In this document: piece by piece, positions 32,268 through 41,097 of the stretch
Numbering within the stretch: position 1 is the first letter of the stretch
How the letters are laid out: every line of letters begins with the position of its first letter
NCBI GenBank assembly: GCA_964558485.1
Contig: CAZLED010000001.1
Coordinates: 1-64,000 of the forward strand
DNA: 64,000 bases
Origin: UMGS1696 sp964558485
GTDB taxonomy: Bacteria; Bacillota; Clostridia; Oscillospirales; CAG-272
Reading direction: 5' to 3'
Position numbers and translations under genes: made by a program
The notes under the pieces: model-generated
The model's database searches: none
Told to the model about the DNA's origin: nothing
What the model saw: the letters and a program-made list of their open reading frames with translations, nothing else

Positions 32268-33311
32268 TCAATGCCCGGAGAGCCACTGCGCCAGCTCCTC
32301 GGCATACCACGTGTCCGGCTGCGTCTTCACCACATATCCATGCTTCCCATCCTCGGCATAGGTGAAGTCGTTTTCCCCGGTCTCGCTGTCCACCGATGCT
32401 TTGCCACGCCGGAGCGTGTACCCGGCTTTCGCTGCGTTTTCCGTATCAAATGGATCCCGTGGGTCGCCGTGCAGCGCCAAAAGCACCAGCATGGGATCCC
32501 AGGAAGAGCGACCGTTTTGGCTCCCGTGGGCAGCAAAGGCCAGGCGCAGCGGATCGGTTTCATCCGGGATCGTTTCCGGGGTACCGCTGATCACGCTGGC
32601 GCCCACTTCCCAGCCTAAAAATACGATGGGACAGGGAAAATCTCGCAGCAGTGTGGCGGCGGTCTTTCGAGAACGTGGCGCACGGGCAAAGTTGTTCTCC
32701 CGTCCATGGCCGTCTTTTTCCCAGTTGCCCGCCATCATCCACAGACACGACACCTTCTCTGCCACCAGTGCCCGTCCGGCTTCATCGGCACACAGGGCAG
32801 CGAGCACCTGGGGATAGCCGATCTCCAACAGCTCCACCTGGCCCGGTGCCTTGGTCAGCAGCTCTCGGTACAATGCGACCCCATCGGGCAAGGCATTGTT
32901 GTCCGGTACGGTGTGGGGCAGAGCAGAGAGCAGCTTTTGATACGGTGGAGCTCCACCATAATCGGTGGCGTCCCGGTCGATCCCCAGGGGCAGATCCCCA
33001 AAGCCTTCGGTGGTGAGAAAGGCATTCAGGGACGCAGCCGAATCGGGCATAGCCGCATTGCAAACGATCCCGGCCAGCGACCACAGCCCCCGTTTGGCAG
33101 CCCGGCAAAGGATCCGCAGTGCCGCCACATCGTCGCAGTCGGTCCACCAATCTGTACCTAATATTATAGTACGGTTTGGTAGTGGAGTAACAGATTCATC
33201 TGTACCTAATATTATGGTACGGTTTGGTAGTGGGGCGCCGGATTCATCTGTACCAAGGACGGTGCGATGTGGGGCAGGTGCGGTGGATGTATGGATAGAT
33301 GCTTGTTTCAT
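32268..33311 (-). CDS. Nucleoside hydrolase-like protein with a repeated N terminus
   Basis: 347 residues. The core starts at ILGTDWWTDCDDVAALRIL, a variant of the Asp-rich Ca-binding loop of inosine-uridine nucleoside hydrolases, and continues with AGIVCNAAM and WMMAGNW. The family cleaves N-glycosidic bonds of nucleosides; this member is divergent, so the substrate is open. The N terminus carries two extra copies of the first strand (LPNRTIILGTDES), made by a 48-bp tandem duplication. I chose the ATG at 33311 because AGGAAAA lies upstream; ATG 33335 lacks a site. The promoter is at 33423-33452. Confidence 0.7.
   Translation of the reverse strand: MKQASIHTSTAPAPHRTVLGTDESGAPLPNRTIILGTDESVTPLPNRTIILGTDWWTDCDDVAALRILCRAAKRGLWSLAGIVCNAAMPDSAASLNAFLTTEGFGDLPLGIDRDATDYGGAPPYQKLLSALPHTVPDNNALPDGVALYRELLTKAPGQVELLEIGYPQVLAALCADEAGRALVAEKVSCLWMMAGNWEKDGHGRENNFARAPRSRKTAATLLRDFPCPIVFLGWEVGASVISGTPETIPDETDPLRLAFAAHGSQNGRSSWDPMLVLLALHGDPRDPFDTENAAKAGYTLRRGKASVDSETGENDFTYAEDGKHGYVVKTQPDTWYAEELAQWLSGH
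33151..33275 (-). repeat. 48-bp in-frame tandem repeat (2.6 copies)
   Basis: Units start at 33151, 33199 and 33247 and encode 16 residues each. The first two are nearly identical; the third is partial and diverged. Confidence 0.88.
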
Positions 33312-33422
33312 CTTGTGATTTTTCCTATTCTCCATGTAGATTGTAGATACAGATCGTTGAGGGTTCGATCTTTCCTTTGCTATACATAAGAATTTTTTAT
33401 TTCGACTATCTGTATCCACTTG

Positions 33423-33452
33423 ATTATAACACATCTATGGGGGACTTGTCAA
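33423..33452 (-). promoter_or_regulatory. Promoter of the nucleoside hydrolase-like gene
   Basis: TTGACA (33452-33447), an 18-bp spacer and TATAAT (33428-33423), minus strand. The -35 region forms an inverted repeat, TGTCAAGAT/ATCTTGACA, with the -35 of the divergent PIN promoter. Confidence 0.8.
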
Positions 33453-33471
33453 GATAGTGAGGAAAACCATC

Positions 33472-33500
33472 TTGACAAACGACAGAATACAGTGTATAAT
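33472..33500 (+). promoter_or_regulatory. Promoter of the PIN-domain gene pair
   Basis: TTGACA (33472-33477), a 17-bp spacer and TATAAT (33495-33500); perfect hexamers. Confidence 0.9.
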
Positions 33501-33541
33501 ACAGTTGTATGATAGTGCTGTAGAAAAGGTTTGGTTTGTGT

Positions 33542-34039
33542 ATGCGTAAGCCAAAAATCTATTTAGATACTTCTGTGATCAGTCATTTGTCACAGCCGGA
33601 TGCACCCGAAAAAATGCAAGATACATTGTTGCTTTGGAAATGTATTCGTGATGGAATGTATGATGTGTATATTTCCAATGCCACTATGCGCGAGATATCA
33701 GCGTGTAAACCGGAAAAATTAGAAATCCTGTTGCAATTCTTATCAGAAATACAGTATACTATTATAGAAGAAACAGAAGAGATCCGAACGGTGGCAGAGA
33801 TGATCATTACGCTGGGAATTTTGCGTCCGAAAAGCTATGATGATTGTATCCATATAGCATCCGCTGTTGTGACTTCCTGTGACTATATCATATCCTGGAA
33901 TTTCAAACACATGGTGAATATCAAAACGGTAAACGGTGTGAGAGCGATATCCAATTTGCATGGGTATAAGCCGATCGATATTGTTCCGCCATCGGCTTTT
34001 TTGGTGGACGACGTGGAAGAAAGTGAGGAAAACATATGA
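33542..34039 (+). CDS. PIN-domain protein (probable type II toxin)
   Basis: 165 residues of PIN fold. The acidic active-site residues appear in KIYLDTSVISHL (first Asp), ISNATMREI (Glu) and KSYDDCIHIASAVVTSCDYIISWN (Asp pair and final Asp), as expected for a Mg-dependent RNase. PIN toxins of VapC type cut tRNA or rRNA. The gene is AT-rich with codon use unlike its neighbours, which suggests transfer. Its end overlaps the next small gene by 4 bases (ATGA). The order here is toxin first, which is less usual than antitoxin first. Confidence 0.78.
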   Translation: MRKPKIYLDTSVISHLSQPDAPEKMQDTLLLWKCIRDGMYDVYISNATMREISACKPEKLEILLQFLSEIQYTIIEETEEIRTVAEMIITLGILRPKSYDDCIHIASAVVTSCDYIISWNFKHMVNIKTVNGVRAISNLHGYKPIDIVPPSAFLVDDVEESEENI

Positions 34040-34251
34040 AGGAACGAGAACTTGTATCCAATTTGACTGTGACCGATATCCATAAACTTCGTGTGAACAA
34101 TTATGAAAAAACAAAAGATATGAAGCCGGAGGAACGCCATGCGTATTACCATGGAGCAGCTGTAGAAATGCAACGGCGTATCGATGCGATTCGTGCAGCC
34201 AGAGGAGAAAAAACGAACTGTACTTGGTTGATTCAGGGAACATCAAGTTAA
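34036..34251 (+). CDS. Small protein, probable antitoxin partner of the PIN protein
   Basis: 71 residues, charged and mostly helical: DIHKLRVNNYEKTKDMKPEERHAYYHGAAVEMQRRIDAIRAARGEK. No clear DNA-binding motif. The 4-bp overlap with the PIN gene and shared promoter mark it as a partner, and antitoxin is the natural guess. The family is not one I can name. Confidence 0.65.
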   Translation: MKERELVSNLTVTDIHKLRVNNYEKTKDMKPEERHAYYHGAAVEMQRRIDAIRAARGEKTNCTWLIQGTSS

Positions 34252-34254
34252 AAT

Positions 34255-34304
34255 GAGGCTGTTGCATTTTTGGAATTTCTTCCTTCGTGCAACAGCCCCT
34301 TTTT
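34255..34304 (+). terminator. Terminator of the PIN pair, copy 1 of a repeated hairpin
   Basis: 10-bp stem 34257-34266 with 34288-34297 followed by TTTTT. The 43 bases at 34255-34297, loop included, are identical to 38036-38078. Confidence 0.85.
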
Positions 34305-34356
34305 GGTATGTTTTCGACCTGGATCAGCGTTGCCTGGAACTTTGGTTAGCGTTTCC

Positions 34357-35823
34357 TCAATCTGCGAAGGATTCCAGCACCGTTTTGTAATGCTTGGTGG
34401 CTGCGCTTTCCTGGGCCGCTGCTTTGGAGGCAAGGTCGGCGGAGTTGGCGGCGGTCAGGTCACAGAACAGATCGTTGTATTGGCTGTATTTGTAGGTGCT
34501 GGCAAAGCTGATCTTCAGACCATCCATGAGCAGTCCGAACATCTTCTGCGAGTCCTCGTTCCGGAGCAGCTTCTTTTGCATGACGGTCTCGAATACAGCC
34601 GGGTACACGTCATAGTAGCTTTCGATGGCAAGGGCTTCGGTGATCTGCCCGGTGCGATCCATGTCGGCGGTGACCTTGGGAATGCCCAGCAGACCTGTGC
34701 CGCCGGTCACCGTGGTGATGTACCGCTCGTCGGAGGCTTCCCACTTGGGGAACACCAGCAGACCATACTCCGCTTCCATGTCCCGGAAGAACTGGTAGGC
34801 ATCGGTCAGGAAGCCGGAGTAGAACAGACCCTGGTCGTTGGCGAACATCTTGGCAAGGTCGTTTTCCTTGGAGTAGTCGGTGATGAGCCAGGAGGACGGC
34901 GTGTGGGTCAGGGTGACGATGGCTTCCAGGATGGACTGGTTCCGGTCGGACAGCAGGGACAGGGTGAAGGTGCCGTCACCGTTGAAGGTCACAGGCTGCA
35001 CGCCCATGCCAACGGAAAAGGCACCACCGGAGGTACCGTGGGAGGACAGCAGTCCATAGGTGTCCCCATCGTCCCAGGTGCCGTCGCCGTTTTCATCCAC
35101 GGATACCGTTTCCACCATCTGCGAGAAGGTGTCGAAGGTCCAGTTGTTCTCGTTCACGTATTCATACGGAGACGTCAGCCCATATTCCGTGACCATATCC
35201 ATGTTGCAGAACAGCACGTGGGACAGCATAACGCCGGTGAAGGGGATGTAGTTCATTTGCAGGAAGCACTTGCCGTTCTGGGTCAGGGACTCCACAGCCA
35301 GCTGGTTCCACCAGGCGCCGGTCATATCGATGTGGGGCACGTCGTAGTAGTTGGCCAGATAGCCGCCCAGTGACAGGGACGACATATCGTTCACGTGGGC
35401 CCACGCCAGATCGTAGGCACCGTCCCCGGCGGTCACAGAGGTTTTGACCAGGCTGGCGGCACTGCCGATGGTGGCGGCGATCTCTACGTTGAAGTTTTCC
35501 TCTACGGTCTGGTTCCGCTTGTAGATGGTATCGTTGATCACGTCTCCGGTCAGCTCGTCCACCACAAATTCCATGGCAGGCAGCTCACCCAGCTTGGCAT
35601 ACTCTCTGCCGATGATCTGGTAGGTGGCACCCTCGTAATTGGCGGCCGGTAGCAGGTCTGCAGAGCGCTGGACGGCGGTCTCGGTCTCCGGTGCGGTGGT
35701 GTCTGCCACAGTGGTGTCGGACTGGGGCGTGGTCTCGTCTGTGGTACCACCGGAGCAGGCCGTCATAGCGGTCGATACCAGCAGTGCACACAGGAGCAGG
35801 GAAAATAGCTGTTTCGTTTTCAT
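34357..35823 (-). CDS. Extracellular solute-binding lipoprotein (paralogue D)
   Basis: 488 residues with lipobox MTAC (Cys23) and a Thr/Asp linker to about residue 50. The core has INDTIYKRNQTVEENFNVEI, a YLANYYDVPHIDMTGAWWNQ segment and LLRNEDSQKMFGLLMDG near the end. A clear EF-hand-like loop, DENGDGTWDDGD, is present, followed by TYG. Its ligand should be an oligosaccharide by family, but no permease lies nearby. ATG 35823 has GAGGAAG upstream; the longer start at 35865 is rejected because it would precede the signal peptide. The promoter is at 35880-35908. Confidence 0.83.
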   Translation of the reverse strand: MKTKQLFSLLLCALLVSTAMTACSGGTTDETTPQSDTTVADTTAPETETAVQRSADLLPAANYEGATYQIIGREYAKLGELPAMEFVVDELTGDVINDTIYKRNQTVEENFNVEIAATIGSAASLVKTSVTAGDGAYDLAWAHVNDMSSLSLGGYLANYYDVPHIDMTGAWWNQLAVESLTQNGKCFLQMNYIPFTGVMLSHVLFCNMDMVTEYGLTSPYEYVNENNWTFDTFSQMVETVSVDENGDGTWDDGDTYGLLSSHGTSGGAFSVGMGVQPVTFNGDGTFTLSLLSDRNQSILEAIVTLTHTPSSWLITDYSKENDLAKMFANDQGLFYSGFLTDAYQFFRDMEAEYGLLVFPKWEASDERYITTVTGGTGLLGIPKVTADMDRTGQITEALAIESYYDVYPAVFETVMQKKLLRNEDSQKMFGLLMDGLKISFASTYKYSQYNDLFCDLTAANSADLASKAAAQESAATKHYKTVLESFAD

Positions 35824-35879
35824 GACAAATCTTCCTCGGTTCATGAATTGTTTTTTGTAGTACAATCGTTGCTACCATG

Positions 35880-35908
35880 ATTATAGCACATCTGTCTGCG
35901 AATTTCAA
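35880..35908 (-). promoter_or_regulatory. Promoter of lipoprotein D
   Basis: TTGAAA (35908-35903), a 17-bp spacer and TATAAT (35885-35880), minus strand. Confidence 0.75.
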
Positions 35909-36200
35909 GATGATGGCACAAAGATCGTTTGGCTTTTTTCAGAAGCGGCGGTGGGTCCTATATAATAAAAGGTAGGCTTCTCATCTATGCCAGGTTGGAT
36001 GGTGGCGGTTTTGCTGCAATCACAAGCCCAAAAGCGAAGACGTATGGCTTTTGGATCGGTTTTCCACCGGGATCGGTGTCGTATAAGGACAGCATCCTAC
36101 CCGATGTCCCGTTTTTCGTCATTCTGTCGTAATCTGCAACCGGATACGGAAAGAAATTCTATGCGCTTCCATGCTGCAAGTTTACAGATTCATACTGGAT
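35909..36200. other. Gene-free stretch between divergent lipoprotein genes D and E
   Basis: About 290 bases without a credible ORF, terminator or repeat. A lone TATAAT-like string near 35960 on the plus strand has no good -35 partner. Nothing else supported. Confidence 0.5.
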
Positions 36201-36229
36201 TTGATGGCGCATAACGGGTATACTATAAG
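36201..36229 (+). promoter_or_regulatory. Possible promoter of lipoprotein E
   Basis: TTGATG (36201-36206), a 17-bp spacer and TATAAG (36224-36229), about 105 bases before the start codon. Confidence 0.5.
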
Positions 36230-36335
36230 GGTATTTTTTATACACATATTTATATTTATAGAAACGCTGGAGCCGCTTGACAGAATTTTTGATTTCTCTC
36301 TGAAATATTTTTATGGCTCGGCGTGGAGGAGATCC

Positions 36336-37820
36336 ATGACAAAAAAGCATACCCTGATCGCACTACTCTTAGCGTTCCTGACCATTGCACCTACCTTTGC
36401 TTCCTGCGCAGGGGACACAAAGGAGACACAGCCTGCCAACGATACTACCGCTGACAAAACCGACACTACCGAAACCACCGATGCGGTGACTGCCGATATT
36501 CCGGTGCTGGATTTTGGTGGCGCAGACTTTACCTTTGGAGATTCTGACGAAACAGACCACAACGGTGCCGAATGGGCGACCTACGACGTTTGGGTGGATG
36601 GTACCACCGGCGACGCACTGAACGATGCGGTCTACGAACGGAGAATGTATCTGGAAAACACCTACAAGATCAATATGAAGGAAGTCAAGGGGCATACCCA
36701 GGTGATCACGGAACAGGACGTGACCTCCGGTACCGGCGAATTGGATGCCGTCATGACCAATGTACTGGTGTCCTGCAACTTAGCGACCAGTGGCTACACC
36801 CGGAACCTGTATGACGTACCCTATATCGATCTGACCAAATCCTATTGGGACCAAGGCTGTGTAGAAGACCTGGAGCTGCTGGGTGGCGTGTATTTTGCCA
36901 ACGGTGACATCACCGTCATGGACGACGACGCCACTTGGGTACTGATGTTTGACAAGGGTCTGTACGAGGACAACGGCTTTGAGAACATTTACGAAAAGGT
37001 CAAGAACAAGGACTGGTACATGGACGATATGCTGGAAATGATGTCCACCGCTGCCCGGGACGTGAACGGGGACGGCGCTATGCTCTGGACCGACGATATT
37101 TTCGGCTTCACCACCTCCTACAACTCCTGCCAGGGTCTGTTCTATGCCTCCGGCGAAAAGTTCGTTTACAAGGATGAAAGCGGCAAGCCTGCTCTGACCA
37201 CCTCTCTGGAACGGCTGACCAATGTGGTGGAGAAGACCGGGAAGATCATGGCAGACGAGAACCTGACCATTCTGGTGAACACCATTGGTTCCTATGACGA
37301 TATGCGTGCTATGTTCTCCGAGGGCAGAGCGCTGTTCTATGGGGAAGTGCTGCAGTGTGTGACCCGTCTGCGGGACAGCGATGCGGACTTTGGTCTGATC
37401 CCGTGGCCTATGTTCGATGAAAACCAGGACGGTTACCACAGCTTTGTACACAAGAGTGCCGGTAAGGGTATCTGTGTCACCGCAGCTGCCAAGGACGTGG
37501 ATATGTCCGGTGTCATCATCGAGGCTATGGCTGCCAAGTCGGTAGACACGCTGACCCCGGCCTACTACGACATTGCCATTACCCGGAAGGCTATGCGGGA
37601 CGAGGAATCCGTGGAAATGCTGGATATCATCCTGAAGGATCGCCGGTATGACTTGGGTTATATCTACAACTGGGGTGAACTGTACGAGGAGATCCGTGGG
37701 CTGATCGCCTATGGCGAGACCACCGTTGCCTCCACCTGGGAAGCGTACGCCGGTGCCTGTGAAGCCGGTATCAACGAGACCATTGCTGCACTGGAAAAGA
37801 TAGCAGCTACACGGCAGTAA
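36336..37820 (+). CDS. Extracellular solute-binding lipoprotein (paralogue E)
   Basis: 494 residues with lipobox FASC (Cys24) and a Thr/Asp linker. The core includes FGGADFTFGDSD, LNDAVYERRMYLENTY, YIDLTKSYWDQGCVEDL, the EF-hand-like DVNGDGAMLWTDD loop, and MRDEESVEMLDIILKDR. The start at 36336 is fixed by GGAGGAG; the long N-terminal extension of the open frame is upstream noise. It is the closest guide for paralogue H: its SYWDQG shows which Trp was lost there. Single gene, no transporter partners. Confidence 0.85.
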   Translation: MTKKHTLIALLLAFLTIAPTFASCAGDTKETQPANDTTADKTDTTETTDAVTADIPVLDFGGADFTFGDSDETDHNGAEWATYDVWVDGTTGDALNDAVYERRMYLENTYKINMKEVKGHTQVITEQDVTSGTGELDAVMTNVLVSCNLATSGYTRNLYDVPYIDLTKSYWDQGCVEDLELLGGVYFANGDITVMDDDATWVLMFDKGLYEDNGFENIYEKVKNKDWYMDDMLEMMSTAARDVNGDGAMLWTDDIFGFTTSYNSCQGLFYASGEKFVYKDESGKPALTTSLERLTNVVEKTGKIMADENLTILVNTIGSYDDMRAMFSEGRALFYGEVLQCVTRLRDSDADFGLIPWPMFDENQDGYHSFVHKSAGKGICVTAAAKDVDMSGVIIEAMAAKSVDTLTPAYYDIAITRKAMRDEESVEMLDIILKDRRYDLGYIYNWGELYEEIRGLIAYGETTVASTWEAYAGACEAGINETIAALEKIAATRQ

Positions 37821-37858
37821 AATGAAAAAGGATCTGTTGCAAGTGAAAAAGTTTTGAT

Positions 37859-37924
37859 CCAACTTTTTCAAAAGTTGGCAGGGGTTGAGGGGACAGAGTC
37901 CCTCATCGACCTCCGCAGAGGTCG
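37859..37924. repeat. Cluster of three consecutive hairpins downstream of lipoprotein E
   Basis: Hairpins: CCAACTTTT/AAAAGTTGG (37859-37878), GAGGGGAC/GTCCCTC with a bulge (37887-37904) and CGACCTC/GAGGTCG (37907-37924). None has a good T-run. This looks like a dispersed intergenic element; the remaining bases 37925-38030 show nothing clear. Confidence 0.6.
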
Positions 37925-38030
37925 AAATACCCAGGACATCCGATAAAATTCCTCTTTTTGCTTCTTTAGCAGTACTGCGTAATGCGCTCCTCGCTAAAGG
38001 AGAAAAAGAAGAGAATAACACTATGATATA

Positions 38031-38087
38031 AAAAAGAGGCTGTTGCATTTTTGGAATTTCTTCCTTCGTGCAACAGCCTCTTTTTTT
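38031..38087 (+). terminator. Terminator, copy 2 of a repeated hairpin
   Basis: GAGGCTGTTGCA pairs with TGCAACAGCCTC, followed by TTTTTTT. Shares 43 identical bases (38036-38078) with the hairpin at 34255-34297. Confidence 0.85.
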
Positions 38088-38119
38088 GCTGCAAAAATGG
38101 GGAAATTCCCAAAAAACGA

Positions 38120-38148
38120 TTGCATTTGTCCCCACGATGGAGTATACT
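38120..38148 (+). promoter_or_regulatory. Promoter of the PHP phosphoesterase
   Basis: TTGCAT (38120-38125), a 17-bp spacer and TATACT (38143-38148). Confidence 0.7.
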
Positions 38149-38248
38149 ATAGATAAATACATACAGAATGCGCAGCATTCTACCATAACTACTCATTTGT
38201 TATTATTTAGTATTCAATTTTCACTTTTCCAAAAAAGGAGACAACACC

Positions 38249-39040
38249 ATGCGGTATATCGTTGACCATGACTTACATATCCATTCCCAGCTTTCCCTTT
38301 GCTCGAACGACCCCGGACAGACACCCCAGGCGATCCTGGACTACGGCGTCCAAAACGGACTGAAGACCCTGTGTCTCACCGACCATATGTGGGATGCGGC
38401 TGTCCCCGGCTGCACCTTTGACTTTTATGTAAAGCAGCCCTACGAACGCATCTGCCAGGCACTGCCACTGCCCCAGCATGACGGGGTCAAGTTCCTCTTT
38501 GGCTGTGAGACCGACCAGGACAAAAACTGCACCGTGGGTGTGTCTCCGGCGCTGGTTGAAAAGCTTGACTTTATCATCATTCCCACCACGCACCTGCATA
38601 TGGGCGGCTTCACGCTCCGTGGGGACGAAGGTGTGGAGGAAAGAGCAAGCCTGTGGTGCAGTCGGCTGGACAGCGTGCTGGATATGGATCTGCCCTTCTA
38701 CAAGGTGGGTATTGCACACCTGACCTGTAGCCTTATGTACACCGGGCACTATCTGGAGGTGCTGGCTGCCATCCCGGACAGCGAATACCATCGTCTGTTC
38801 GCCAAGGCTGCCAAGGTAGGTGCCGGGATCGAGCTGAACTTCCCGTCGCTCAGTCTGGACGAGAACAGCCGGGATCTGACCTTGAAGCCCTACCGGATCG
38901 CCAAGGAAGAAGGCTGCAAATTCTATTTTGGCTCCGACGCACACCATCCGAAAGAGCTGGCCGGTGCTATGGCAAACTTCCAAAACATCGTGGATCTGCT
39001 GGGACTGGAGGAGACGGACAAGATCGAATTTTTAAAATAA
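38249..39040 (+). CDS. PHP-domain phosphoesterase
   Basis: 263 residues. The polymerase-and-histidinol-phosphatase fold is shown by DHDLHIHSQLS (metal-binding His pair), LCLTDHMWD, FGCETDQD, PTTHLHMGG, VGIAHLT and FGSDAHHPKEL. Such enzymes use three metal ions to hydrolyse phosphate esters. It resembles HisK-type histidinol phosphatases, but no his genes are near, so the substrate is open. AAAAGGAG lies before the ATG. Confidence 0.85.
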   Translation: MRYIVDHDLHIHSQLSLCSNDPGQTPQAILDYGVQNGLKTLCLTDHMWDAAVPGCTFDFYVKQPYERICQALPLPQHDGVKFLFGCETDQDKNCTVGVSPALVEKLDFIIIPTTHLHMGGFTLRGDEGVEERASLWCSRLDSVLDMDLPFYKVGIAHLTCSLMYTGHYLEVLAAIPDSEYHRLFAKAAKVGAGIELNFPSLSLDENSRDLTLKPYRIAKEEGCKFYFGSDAHHPKELAGAMANFQNIVDLLGLEETDKIEFLK

Positions 39041-39053
39041 TGCACCATCGCCG

Positions 39054-39082
39054 TTGACGGATCGTCCAAGATGTGGTATCCT
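39054..39082 (+). promoter_or_regulatory. Promoter of the small lipoprotein
   Basis: TTGACG (39054-39059), a 17-bp spacer and TATCCT (39077-39082). Confidence 0.6.
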
Positions 39083-39137
39083 ATAGGTGTCAGAAAGAAG
39101 TGCCGACAAGACCGTTTTGTAAAATGAGGTATATCTT

Positions 39138-39452
39138 ATGAAACGTTTCTTTTGCCTGTTTCTTTGCATCCTATTTCTTTCCTCCTGCACCAGTGTATTC
39201 GAACCCACCGGCGCAGGAGAGCATATGTACACGCAGGAAGACATTCCGAAAATGAACGAAGGCTATTTCGGCAGAGAATACTACCTCAAGGTGATCGGCT
39301 ATGAACTGGATCGTCCGGTGGTCACCATGGCGCTGACCCTGACCCAACTGGAAAGCGAAGACAGCTATGACGGAAAATCTTCTGCCTATTTCTCGCTGGA
39401 GATCACCTCCGTTGCCTACAGCGATCGATACCAAATGATGCTGGAAGACTAA
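39138..39452 (+). CDS. Small lipoprotein of unknown function
   Basis: 104 residues with a classic lipoprotein signal (MKRFFCLFLCILFLSSC; Cys17). The mature part has one acidic patch and a beta-rich core (YYLKVIGYELDRPVVTMALTLTQL). I do not recognise a family. It has its own promoter and a strong shared terminator, so it is expressed alone. Confidence 0.7.
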   Translation: MKRFFCLFLCILFLSSCTSVFEPTGAGEHMYTQEDIPKMNEGYFGREYYLKVIGYELDRPVVTMALTLTQLESEDSYDGKSSAYFSLEITSVAYSDRYQMMLED

Positions 39453-39461
39453 GTGAACGAC

Positions 39462-39495
39462 AAAAAACGCTACGAATCTCTCGCAGCGTTTTTTT
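39462..39495. terminator. Bidirectional terminator
   Basis: AAAAAACGCT (39462-39471) pairs with AGCGTTTTTT plus an inner CGA/TCG step, between convergent genes. Confidence 0.85.
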
Positions 39496-39503
39496 GTTTT
39501 GGT

Positions 39504-41000
39504 TTACTTTTCCAGATATTCCATAAACTTGGCAATGTTGGTCTCGATGGTACCCTTGTTGGAAGCAACGGTGGATGCCACCTGGTTGTCGCCGTTGAAC
39601 AGCTTGCTGTTGATGGTGCTCCGCATACTGCTGTTGTACCAGTTGAACATGATGGCAATGTCTACCGCACGGGTCTGTCGCATGATGTCCAGCATCTCCA
39701 CGGAGTCCTCGTTCCGCAGGCCCTTGTGTTCTACAACCGTATTATAGTACAGGGGGATCACCTTTTCCTGGCTGTCGTGTGCCAGAACCTCGGTGATGGT
39801 GGCAGTCTGGTCCAGACAGCTGTTGGTGGTGGGGATGGTCAGGCAGAAGACAGAGGTCACGATGTTGGTGATGTAGTTTTCCTGCTCTTCGTCTGCCTTG
39901 GGGAAGGGCACGATACCAAAGGTGTCTTCCATATCTCGCATGAGCTGGGCCGCCTTGATCTCACCGGTCATGAACAGGGATCTGCCTACGGTGAACACGT
40001 GTACATAGCCGCCTGCATCCACGTCAAAGTCTACGTTGGAGGCCTTCAGGGTGTTGCCGGTCTTGCCGTTCATCAGCACCGCCAGCTTGTCGATTACGTT
40101 GTAGAAATGCTCGTTTTCCAGGGTGAAGGCGATGGTGCCGTCGCTCTGGGTCTGAGCGCAGCGTACACCGGCAGAGAAGTAGAATTTTTCCGGTCCGTCC
40201 TGGTGGGAGGAGATGCCCCAGAGGCAGGTGCCGTCCTTGTTCCACTTGAAGGATTCATCGGTGTTCAGGGTCGCCACCTCGGTGCAGTATTCGGTCAGCG
40301 CATCCAGCGTCCATTTGCCCTCACGAACCAGGTCATAGGGCTTATCCATGTTCCGTTCTTCCATCATGTTTTCGTTGAAGAACAGGCACCACATGGAGTC
40401 GTATGCCATCAGGTTGATAGCGCCGGTGGCAAAGTACAGCTTATCCTGCAGCGTGGTGGCCTGGATCACGTCCTGGTCCCACCAGCTTTCCGACAGCTGC
40501 AGCTGGGGAATGTCCATCAGGTTCAATAGATACCCTTCCGTCACCAGTGAAATATCCTGGGAGATGGGCAGGAACATCACGTCATAGTCGTCGCTGCCGG
40601 ACATGATGGAGGTCTTGGCCTCGTCGGTCAGCAGCGTCACGGTGTTGGCCGCATCGCATTCGATCTTCTTTTCGATGATCTTGCAGTTGAGCTTGTCCTC
40701 GATGGCACGGTTCCGGTTGTACAGGGCATCGTTCAAGGTCTCCCCGGTCAGCTCGGTGGCGTCCATGTAGATGAACATATTCCAGAGCTGGTCAAAGTTC
40801 AGCATCCGGTATTCGCCACCGGCGTAGTCCACATCGGGATACTGCCAACCGTCGGTCTCGGCTTCGGTGGTAGTTGTGTCGGCGCCTGTGGTGTCGGTGT
40901 TGGATTCGTCCGTGTTGGTGCTGGTTTCTCCGGCGCAGGAGAAGAGCATAGGGGCTGTCAGCATAGCAGATAGCAGCAGGGCAAGGATACGTTTTTTCAT
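39504..41000 (-). CDS. Extracellular solute-binding lipoprotein (paralogue F)
   Basis: 498 residues with lipobox LFSC (Cys22). It belongs with B and C (3.8-6.9 kb): LWNMFIYMDATELTGETLNDALYNRNRAIED, SWWDQDVIQATTLQDKLYF, LRNEDSVEMLDIMRQTRAVD and a C-terminal TNIAKFMEYLEK are shared. The loop is degenerate (LNTDESFKWNKDG). ATG 41000 has AAAGGAG 12 bases upstream; the longer open frame to 41183 is upstream leader. It has its own promoter and terminator. That this relative sits 33 kb from B and C, on the same strand, suggests dispersal after duplication. Confidence 0.85.
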   Translation of the reverse strand: MKKRILALLLSAMLTAPMLFSCAGETSTNTDESNTDTTGADTTTTEAETDGWQYPDVDYAGGEYRMLNFDQLWNMFIYMDATELTGETLNDALYNRNRAIEDKLNCKIIEKKIECDAANTVTLLTDEAKTSIMSGSDDYDVMFLPISQDISLVTEGYLLNLMDIPQLQLSESWWDQDVIQATTLQDKLYFATGAINLMAYDSMWCLFFNENMMEERNMDKPYDLVREGKWTLDALTEYCTEVATLNTDESFKWNKDGTCLWGISSHQDGPEKFYFSAGVRCAQTQSDGTIAFTLENEHFYNVIDKLAVLMNGKTGNTLKASNVDFDVDAGGYVHVFTVGRSLFMTGEIKAAQLMRDMEDTFGIVPFPKADEEQENYITNIVTSVFCLTIPTTNSCLDQTATITEVLAHDSQEKVIPLYYNTVVEHKGLRNEDSVEMLDIMRQTRAVDIAIMFNWYNSSMRSTINSKLFNGDNQVASTVASNKGTIETNIAKFMEYLEK

Positions 41001-41097
41001 GCAGATGATATACTCCTTTTGTGATGATAGATGAAACGATTTGCATTCCAAGCCAAACAAAAGCATGGATCGGGAACGTTTTATGGTGCCGTGTATC

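Noticed and set aside
37925..38030. Riboswitch upstream of the PHP gene
   Set aside because: The hairpins at 37859-37924 precede a terminator and a separate promoter, so they are not in the PHP leader.
36780..38186. Minus-strand open frame of 468 codons
   Set aside because: Mostly antisense to lipoprotein E, and its start lies in the terminator region.
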